A stretch of 64,000 bases of DNA, taken from positions 2,090,288 to 2,154,287 of the forward strand of contig NC_092676.1 of assembly GCF_964355755.1 (NCBI RefSeq), written 5' to 3'. The translations under genes were made by a program, and so were the position numbers. Origin of the DNA: Antedon mediterranea (Eukaryota; Echinodermata; Crinoidea; Comatulida; Antedonidae). A model generated the notes under the pieces. That model saw only the letters and a list, made by a program, of their open reading frames with translations, was not told the DNA's origin and searched no databases. Numbering within the stretch: position 1 is the first letter of the stretch; each line of letters opens with the position of its first letter. Of this stretch, positions 13,365 through 44,200 are shown one piece after another.

Positions 13365-14525
13365 AGGGATTTTTTTGAAAAATGGCCAAAATAGCCACTT
13401 TTTAAAATTCAATTATTATGCAATAATATTGCTATATATGTGCATATATTGTGTTATCATCATCTTATAGAGCTATAGTAACTAGTTAAATCGAAAAAAT
13501 AAAAATATATCAAAATTTCCCTGTACTATACTGCCCTGACTCAACTGACACATTTTTCAAAAATCACTTTTTTAGCTTTTGGGGATATTTAGGGAATGAT
13601 ACACCTTGTGGTATATTCAGATATTCAAAATTTTAACAAGAAATATGAAATTTAAAAATCATTTATGTCAAAACTAGTTACTATAGCACAATTGACATGC
13701 GCAGAACGCATTATTCGTCTCTGCGCATGTTTATTATGCAACTTTAACCATTTATGTCAACAAAAAAAAGGTTCGAAAATCGGCCATTTTTCGAAAATTT
13801 CCCTGTACTATAGTACAGGGATTTTTTCAAAAAATGGCCAATTTTTTACCTTTTTATTTTTCGATAAAACTGGTTACTATAGCACAATTGACATGCGCAG
13901 AACCCATTATTCGCCTCTGCGCATGTTTATTATGCAATAGTAACCATTTATGTCAAAACTTGTTACTATAGCACAATTGACATGCGCAGAACCCATTATT
14001 TGTCTCTGCGCATGTTTATTATGCAATAGTAACCATTTATGTCAAAAAATAAAAGGGTAGAAAAACGGCCATAATAAACATGCGCAGAGACGAATAATGG
14101 GTTCTGCGCATGACAATTGTGCTATAGTAACCAGTTTTGACATAATATAAGGTCGAAAATTGGCCATTTTTTAAAAAAAATTTTCGAAAAATGGCCGATT
14201 TTCGACCCTTTTATTTTGGTATAATGGTATAGTAACCAGTTTTGACATAAATGGTTACTATAGCATAATAAACATGCGCAGAGTCGACTAATGGGTTCTG
14301 CGCATGTTAATTGTGCTATAGTAACCAGTTTTATCGAAAAATAAAAAGGTCGAAAATTGGCCATTTTTTTGTACTATAGTACAGGAATTTTTTTGAAAAA
14401 TAGCCAAAATAGCCACTTTTTAAAATTCAATTATTATGCGATAATATTGCTATATATGTGCATATATTGTGTTATCATCTTTTTATAGAGCCATAGTAAC
14501 TAGTTATGTCCAAAAATAAAAAGCT
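13365..14525. repeat. Composite repeat: five ~73-bp hairpin units between two 140-bp direct repeats
   Basis: Two direct copies of about 140 bp (about 13365-13505 and 14382-14525) flank five imperfect palindromes at 13677-13749, 13872-13945, 13962-14034, 14067-14132 and 14253-14326. The last two are in opposite orientation. Each unit runs GGTTACTATAGCACAATT to its inverted partner ending AATAGTAACC and has CATGCGCAGA and TCTGCGCATG arms around a ~14-bp loop. The shared linker is GTCAAAACTAGTT or GTCAAAAAATAAAA. No open frame with protein-like content occurs; the short frames are repeat artefacts. Confidence 0.85.
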
Positions 14526-15014
14526 CGTAACTTGGCCATTTGAAAAAAAAGTTATTTTGGCGTAATAGTCTTGATCTCTTCTAATAAAGTTATTTTGGTC
14601 TAATAGTGTCTTCGAACACAGTTATTATTATAATTATAGTAGATAATTGATTGTTGTACTGCAAACGTAAATTTCAAACTAAAATTACCTTTCCAGAAGT
14701 TGACAACAAAAGAATAGAAAGGTAATATTTATAATAGTATATTGTTTGCCTGGTAGTATACTAGTAATAAAGTAGTATTACAACAAAAGTTAGCAACGAT
14801 AATAGCATGGGGTCAAAGCCCAGGATGTGCATTGTTTACGATGAAAGTGAGAAACAACAAGTTTGGTATTGTAATCAAGAAATCGATGATTGAAAAAAAT
14901 TATTTATTTTTGATTGGTTCATACACAAAACAGTTTTGAATGCATCACAGGTTAAAGGTCGGGGTGATCCTTCGCTTACATTAAGGTTGTTGTTTTGCAT
15001 CCAAGCAGGAACTA

Positions 15015-15176
15015 AAGCTCTGTTTACACTATCAAATTTTATGCGACAAAAAAAAATGTGATGTGTCTATATATGGACCTGATGTCATATCACTACCATA
15101 TTTAGGCATATCACCACCAAATTTGAGAACCTCACACTTTTTTTGTCAAACTAGTTTGATAGTGTAGACAGAGCTT
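15015..15176. mobile_element. Fold-back MITE, family A, copy 1
   Basis: AAGCTCTGTTTACACTATCA at the left end is mirrored by TGATAGTGTAGACAGAGCTT at the right end. Between them are paired inner segments with ATGGACCTGATGTCATATCA and a GGCATATCAC core. Other copies in this window: 32204-32330, 42651-42768, 51952-52032 (right half), 58953-59090 and 60642-60806. No coding capacity. Confidence 0.85.
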
Positions 15177-15266
15177 AAGCTTAACATTATGGATCATGGC
15201 AATTTTTTTAGGCCGTCTATATAGAAACTCCAACAAGAAGAGGACGCATTTAAAATCAAACAAATG

Positions 15267-15638
15267 GTCCCTTTAAAAGGGTGCCCCTTTAATAGGATGT
15301 CCCTGTAATAGGATGTCCCCTTAGTCGGGTGACCCCTTAGTCGGGTGACCCCTTAGTCGGGTGACCCCTTAATAGGGTGACCTCTTAATAAGGTGTCCCT
15401 TATTAGGGTGTCCTCTTAATAAGGTGTCCTCTTATTAAGGTGTCCTCTTAATAGGGTGTCCTCTTAATAGAGTGACCTCTTAATAGGGTGTCCTCTTAAT
15501 AGGGTGTCCTCTTAATAGGGTGTCCTCTTAATAGGGTGTCCTCTTAATAGGGTGTCCTCTTAATAGGGTGTCCTCTTAATAGGGTGTCCTCTTAATATGG
15601 TGTCCTCTTAATAGGGTGTCCTCTTAATAGGGTGTCCC
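15267..15638. repeat. 17-bp minisatellite, about 22 copies
   Basis: Tandem CTTAATAGGGTGTCCTC units with variants such as CCTTAGTCGGGTGACCC at the left end. The central and right copies are nearly identical. Related unit sequences recur at 51405-51870. Confidence 0.9.
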
Positions 15639-15639
15639 A

Positions 15640-16286
15640 TATATAGGTCTGACTTCTTTTTCTATTAAAATACAATTTATCTTTAGCTTTGTCTGGAAAA
15701 CATGTTAAAATAACATTATTTTAAAATTCCATATCGACATACATTACAATTCAACATTTTCTCATGTATATAAATATCCTGGAGCAAATAGATTCTAAAA
15801 ATAGTGAAATTCTCCCCGACAGCCTGTAGCAGAATCACAAATATCTAAATTTAGTAATTATTTATAACCTAAAAAGTTTATAAAACAACATAAAATTTAA
15901 GAAAAACAAATTACAGATTACACATACAATATAATAAATATAAATAATTATAAATTAAAAAATGCTTATTGTTCTTTTAATTCCCAATATATAAATGTAT
16001 TTATAAATATAATCTAAATGTTCTCTTTAAATATATTCTATTAATTAGGAAATCATTGACATATTTAAAACATAACTTACAAATTAAAGTACAAAGCAGT
16101 ATAAAACTTAATATAGTATGTAGTTTATAAGTTATAAGGTTTCATTAAATTCCTGTTTTCTCTGAAATTAAAGATATCATGGCTGTACATGGACTTGTAT
16201 GCCCTTATATAGGCATATAACGGTTATAAGGTACGGTAATATGTAATAGTTAGAACAGAGGGTTAATTTCCTCAAACTATGATTTC
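15640..16286. other. ATE1 3' flank / probable 3' UTR
   Basis: AT-rich sequence downstream of the ATE1 stop codon on the - strand. No coding exon is visible. No single strong AATAAA is evident on the - strand close to the stop; a weaker ATTAAA lies near 15975. Confidence 0.4.
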
Positions 16287-38025
<21,739 letters not shown>

Positions 38026-38430
38026 GGTTGTGTTTTTATATCAAACATTCAAAAAATTAATTGAGTTTTTACTTGTTGTTCTGGCGGCTGGCAGGGAGAG
38101 ATGTTTTTGTTGACTTTTATACATTTCTCTCAAAAACCCAATTGAACAATTTGCGTTACGTAATAGTTACAATGCGTTAATCGCGAAACAGAAAAGTTCC
38201 GTATTTTGGCTATAACTGTGCATTTCGCTTACATAAAACGGTAAAAGAGTGTTTTTAATCAAATCTTGGATCGAACCCAAATCTGTACTGAGTAAATTTT
38301 TTTTTAAAAGAGATAAAAGCACAAAAGTTATGTTGGCGCAATAACGCGTTCAAACTCGAAATATGTATCTATGCACGCAACATGTAGGTGCCGACTGAAC
38401 AGAATTTATTTTAATTTTCAAGAAAACAAA
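38026..38430. promoter_or_regulatory. Divergent ATE1/TIMM13 promoter region
   Basis: The start codons of ATE1 (38025, - strand) and TIMM13 (38431, + strand) are 405 bp apart head to head, so both promoters and 5' UTRs lie here. GTTACGTAAT at 38155-38164 matches the PAR-bZIP/C/EBP-type palindrome. No TATA box is clear for either gene. Transcription starts are not visible from sequence. Confidence 0.7.
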
Positions 38431-39986
38431 ATGGACGCCTTTGGTAGCCATGCGGGTGGAAGTGGTAAACTTGATAGTTCGCAAAGAGAACAATTGATGG
38501 GCCAAGTAAAGTCTCAAATAGCTTTAGCAAATGCTCAAGAATTACTTCAAGTGAGTATGATAAATTTTGTACCTCAAACTTCCATTCTATGAGCAGTGTA
38601 GGCCTCCTATATAAGTTAGGCCTAGCTAGAGAGTATTTTATTTTGCAGACTGCGATGGACACGGTCAAGCAAGGGATTGGCCGATCAGCCTGTCTGATTC
38701 TGCACGTGGTGGTGGTGTATGCTTAGGCCTAGAAATTAAATTTTTCGCATCACCATTGGTTTAAACAGTGTTGTTTTTTAGAATTATACAATGTAATGTT
38801 ACTTTTTAAAAACCATTTTTTTTTTCATTTTTATTTAACAAATTAATTTATGGAAAAATTTGGTTTTGTTTACAGAAAATGACAGATAAATGTTTTAAGA
38901 AATGCATTACAAAACCAGGGACATCTCTTGACAACTCTGAACAGGTAACCCTAAACTTTTATTTTTAAAATGTTATTTTAAATAGCGTTCTGCAGTAATA
39001 AATATACATGATGAATATAATATGCAATACTTTCATAGTGTTAATGTTATAATCAAATCAATAGTACTGTTATGCGCGATTTGAACAATTTAAAATTGCG
39101 CAAAAAATTCCTTGCGCAATTTGAATTGAAACATGTGTTTCAAATTGCGCAAGCAACGTATTAAATTGCGCAAGTAATCTGCAAATTGCGCAAGGTTTTT
39201 CGACAGATTGTGAAATCATGCACACCCATATTTTTTTAGTAATTTCTAAGAATGATTCAAAATTGAAGATAATATCGCATTTCCTTACCCTCCCGGGAGC
39301 CTCCCTCCCGAATTTTGTTTTCCGAATAAAAAAAATCTCGAATTCCCAATGGTTCTATAAAATACCATATTCACAGTCACACATAATATGAGGAGAAGGC
39401 ATAAATAAATACCAATAGTAATATAATAATTTCAATTCAAATATCAGTAAGGACGATTAATAAGACTAATAACGATTGGATTTTTTTTAGAAACAATAAT
39501 TATTACGAATTATTAGACGTTTACTATTTAACTTAAAAATTAAATTTAATGACAAAAAAGATCGACCTTTCGGTACCATTCTCAACAACAAATGAGTACA
39601 ATAACAAAAATAACAAACAGTTTGTTTTCAAATTGCGCAAAGGTGTCATATTGCGCAAGAATTATCTTGCGCAATTTACAAATTGTGCAGCGCAATTTAA
39701 AATTGCGCAATGATTTTCTTGCGCAAGTTGATTGCGCAATTTAATATTGCGCAAGAAAATCCTTGCGCAATTTCAAATTGCGCAAGAATTCTTTGCGCAA
39801 TTTTAAATTGCGCAAATCGTTCAAATCGCGCATAACAGTACCATTATAAATATATAGTATATTTAATAACTTGTTCTTCTTTCCTTTCAGAAATGCATAG
39901 CAATGTGCATGGATAGATATATGGACGCTTGGAACACAGTTTCTCGTGCCTATAATCAAAGATTACAAAAAGAACGTCATAGATGA
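38431..39986 (+). CDS. TIMM13: TIMM13, mitochondrial small Tim chaperone (complete, three exons)
   Basis: Tim13 pairs with Tim8 as a hexameric chaperone in the intermembrane space, escorting hydrophobic precursors to the TIM22 and SAM complexes. Exons are 38431-38550, 38876-38944 and 39891-39986, all phase 0, giving 94 residues; human TIMM13 has 95. The twin CX3C signature is intact: CFKKC in exon 2 and CIAMC at the start of exon 3. Flanking [10 protein letters not shown] and [18 protein letters not shown] are near-identical to the vertebrate protein. AATAAA at 40241-40246 fits the 3' end. Intron 2 contains the 778-bp GCGCAA inverted-repeat element. Confidence 0.97.
39064..39841. mobile_element. 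Inverted-repeat element with arrays of GCGCAATTT in its arms
   Basis: The left end GTACTGTTATGCGCGATTTG (39064) is exactly inverted at the right end, finishing at 39841. Arms (about 39064-39200 and 39610-39841) are made of multiple TTGCGCAATTT / AAATTGCGCAA copies in both orientations, so each arm can fold on itself as well as on the other. The middle (39200-39600) is AT-rich, with one CCCTCCCGGGAGCCTCCC patch. There is no reading frame. It resides in TIMM13 intron 2. Confidence 0.75.
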
Positions 39987-40240
39987 AGAAAATATAATTA
40001 AATTTGTAAACCACATTAAAAAAAATGATGTACCTCACTCAGAGAGATGGCATTATTCCTCTTGAACTATTTAATAACAAATTCAAGTTTTAATGTAATT
40101 GTATTTCAATACCATGTATTGATTGCTGTGGAAGTATAGATGGATAGCTGTGACAGAATAATGATCAGAAGAGGAATTTCTTTATGAATAACAATAATGT
40201 AACTACAGAAAAGTGTATTGTGTTATTGGTTATAAAATTC

Positions 40241-40246
40241 AATAAA
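40241..40246 (+). terminator. TIMM13 polyadenylation signal
   Basis: AATAAA 255 bp after the TIMM13 stop codon, the clearest candidate in this interval. Confidence 0.55.
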
Positions 40247-40259
40247 TAGCATAAAAACA

Positions 40260-41203
40260 AAAAATATTTTGTTGTCTTTGTATTACTGTATATTACCCAG
40301 TTATAGTCCCAGGGTGGATTTGTAATTTGGCGAAAAATATGGGTGAGCTGTTTGGATCGCTGTAATGGAATTTACTGAAAACAAATTAATATAATTACGG
40401 TAATACATTATTAATTGTTTGAATACAAAATTATAACAACTACTACCTAGTCATGTATTTATATTTGGAGAATTGCAAATTAATTTTTCGGAACAAATCA
40501 TCTGACTTCTAAAAGAAAGCAGAACCTCTCTGAATAGATTCTATGATTGTGGGTCACAACATCTTGGTACAATAACAACTGACTCAATTAGACTACAGTA
40601 AGAGTGTTTAAATATGTTTTTAATAAGAAAGAGAATGTCTGAATATAAAAACATCCAGTCTAGTCTGCTGCCCTCTATAGAAAAAGATCTACAAAGGCTG
40701 TCAATCATTTCACAATGCGATGAAAAAACGACGTCAAATTGATTCATTTTTATACTATTTTGGTTAATTAATAATAAAGGATAGCTTCATTTTTGTAAGT
40801 AACATACCACTTTTCTTATAATATAGTAATCTGAGGCCAGACCTAGCCTGTTTCAGTGATGTATTACAGTATAGTATATGCTAGGCCTAAATAAAATATA
40901 AAACACCCACCAGGCCCAGCCAACGTACCAGCACACTCAACTTTCATCTGCCGTTCCTCATTGTCACGACAGGCAGGCCTAGCAATATCAATACAGGTAC
41001 TCTTATTTTCTGTGTACTAACCAATTGGTCGAAAGAGTTGGAAATTAGACCAGTAAATATGATTTTAAAATAGGCTAGGAGGTACATACATTATTGGGAT
41101 AGGCCTAGTATTGTTTACATTGAAAAAAATGTTGATTGACATTAATAATAATAATATTTAATAATGACAAGGCCAATAATTGTTGATAATTTTTAAATTT
41201 CAG
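40260..41203 (+). other. TIMM13-PEX5 intergenic region with presumed PEX5 promoter and non-coding first exon
   Basis: PEX5 coding exon 1 is preceded by a polypyrimidine tract and TTTCAG ending at 41203, ten bases before its ATG, so an untranslated exon should lie upstream. Its position was not determined. A segment at 41025-41185 is repeated at 44600-44725 inside PEX5. Confidence 0.5.
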
Positions 41204-41213
41204 ATAATTTACT

Positions 41214-44200
41214 ATGGCAATGCACGACTTTGTAGAAGCAGAATGTGGGGCAAGTAATCCACTGAAGAAGCTGACCAGCCACTTCATGGAGGACAAGTCA
41301 CGGCACCAGGAAGGCCTGCACATTTCTCCAGGATTCGGTCATCCTTCCGCGTTATCCGAACAACAAGTTAGTTTTATTTTGATTGCGAAATTAAGTTAAT
41401 TATTCAGTTTGACTAACACAGAACAGTTATATTATCACATTTCTAAGTAAGTAAATAAATAATGACCATGTTTTTTTTTCAGCTGGTTGGTGAGTTCCTG
41501 GCAGATCACCAATACAATGCAGCTCCTCAAAGTTTCCACATGAGTGCACTTTTACAGGAGATGCAGGATATAGAGGATGCTGCACATAGAAGACAACTCC
41601 CAGCACAAGGTAATGATGAAGTGATGGAATGATGAAGTGATGGCATTAAAGTGATAGAAGGTGAAAAGGAGAGTATTGAGGTGATAAAGATGGCATTAAA
41701 GTCATAGAGATACAAGAAGGTTAAAGACAGTATTGAGGTGATAAAGTGATAAAGAAATGTGAAAAAAAAAGAGTATTGAAGTGATAGGTGATAGGAAGTG
41801 ATAAAGTGTGAAAAATGTGATGAAAATGATAGAAAGTGTTAAAGCATTAATATTAAAGAGATAGGTCATAAAGATAACATTAATGTGATACAGATAGCAG
41901 AACATGTACATAGGTCGCATAGAAAGATGAAGTATTGAAGATATATGATAACAGATGATAAAAAAAAAAGATAGAATTAAAAAGTTAATGCAGATATCAG
42001 AAAGTGAAAAGTTAAACTATTCTTTATTCTAATTATTCTTATGCTAATTACTCTATATTTAAATATTGTTCTTAGCACCTGCTATAGCTGATCTAGCAAG
42101 TCAACCAAACTGGGCGCAAGAATTCCTTGTTGCAGAACAGGAAAGGATTGTAGATATCACTACGGAAAGACCGTCAAATTGGACGAGAGATTTCTTAGAG
42201 AGTCAAAAGGAAGCAGGTATTTCAACTTTGACCTTTGTGTGTGACCTTTAAAAATATAATTTTTTTTATGTTATGATAGGACAGATTTATAATTTGGCTG
42301 TATGAAATGTTTTTTTTTATTTTTAGTTGGGCCGGAAGTTCTTCCTGAAAATATAAACACAAAATGGGCAGAGGAATATCTTTCTGGTACTGCTGATAAG
42401 CTATGGTACGCATTCTTCAATAGATCAAATCCTATCTTATAGACACTGTATTGTATCTAAATTCTGGTATCATAGGTAAATTCTGTGATACAGCATCATA
42501 TGTGAAACACATGTGACACCTGTATCATAACATTCCAAGATACATGATGCTGTATTACTGAATGACACTAGACAAATATAAGGTGATACAGTACTGAAAA
42601 TTTGTTGGGGTCCCCCTGCCTCCTAATATCAGGCACTTTTCCTTTTCCTCTAAATCTCTATATACACTATCAAACTAGCTTGACAAAAATGTACCCAAAT
42701 ATGGTAGTAATATGACATCATCATGTCCATATATGGGCACATTACATTCGTTAGTGTAGAGAGAGGTTACTACTCTTTATAATTATCAAACTGTTTATTA
42801 AGTATTTGGGTTTTGTTTTATTAGGTTGAATGAATATGAGGAGAAGTCAGAAGATGTATCATGGTGAGTACAGTATTCAATTTCTTTCCAACAATATTAT
42901 TATTTGTAAACAAAACATTATATAATATCATATACAAGATCAATGATATTAATTCATATTCTATTGGTCCATTATTTTGGCTAAGCCACATAGATTCATG
43001 TGACCGGTTTTTACAAATTTTTTTTCTTAGGATTGATGATTTCAAGAGTGATGATGACTTGGCAAAGACAGCCAGTGAACTTTTAGGATCAATAGATGAT
43101 CCCAAATTTAGTAATTCTGAGGTATTCTAGGATTTTTATATACGGGTATCTTCCTTTGCATAAAGTATACAAGCAACAAGAATTTGAATTGTTCTGGTGA
43201 AATTTGTTAACATAAAACAAAAACAACCACTTTGTAAATATCAGCCCAAAATTACCTGAAAATTGTTTTTATAACAGTTTATGAAGTTTGTGAAGAAATT
43301 AGGAGATGGGGAATTAATAGTTGAAGATAACCAAATAAAAGAAAAAGACGGCAAAGTAATAGACAGTACGGCCGATAAATGGGCTCAAGATTTCCAAAAT
43401 GAGCAGGTATTGTTCATTTATAGATTTATATAAGTTCTTAGTAATTATGACGATGATTGCACTCCATAGGTATGGAAGGCAACAAATGTAAAAATCAATT
43501 AAATAGGGTAGTACCATTCATATGCAGGTATTTAATATATTTCTACGTTAACATTTATTTTAAACATTTACAGAAACTCAGTGAAGAATGGAAATCGGAA
43601 TTTATGTCAGATATTAAGTCAAATACTATTCCTTCTGATGAGGAATTCTGGGATCGTTTGCAAACGGAATGGGAAAAGGCAGCCAAAAGTGAACTAGCAG
43701 AATCGCATCCATGGTTGAACGAGTTTGAAAATGCAACAACTGACCAGGTAATATATTATAAAACTTCTTTGAATACTATGAATTGCTATAGTAAAATAAT
43801 TTAGGTCAAGGATCATAGCAGATGTATTTGTGTATGTATAAACACCAATGGTTATTGCATACATTGGTCAGGGGTCAAGTGCAAAAATAATTAACTGTAT
43901 CAGGGTTCATAGAGGTTAAAATTAAAAAGCATTGGTTACAATATTCTATTAATGGTCAGATCAAAAGTGGGTCAGGGGTCAAGTTCATAGATGTTCAAAT
44001 TAAACAGCATTGGTTACAATATTCTATCGTTACAGGTATATCAATTTGAAGAAGATAATCCACTTAGGGATCACACAAATCCGTTTGAGGAGGGATTAAA
44101 GAGATTAGAAGAAGGTGACCTAGCTAATGCTGTCTTGTTGTTTGAAACAGAGGTACAACAAAGACCAGATAATGCCAAGGTAAGCCAATTAATATTCAAA

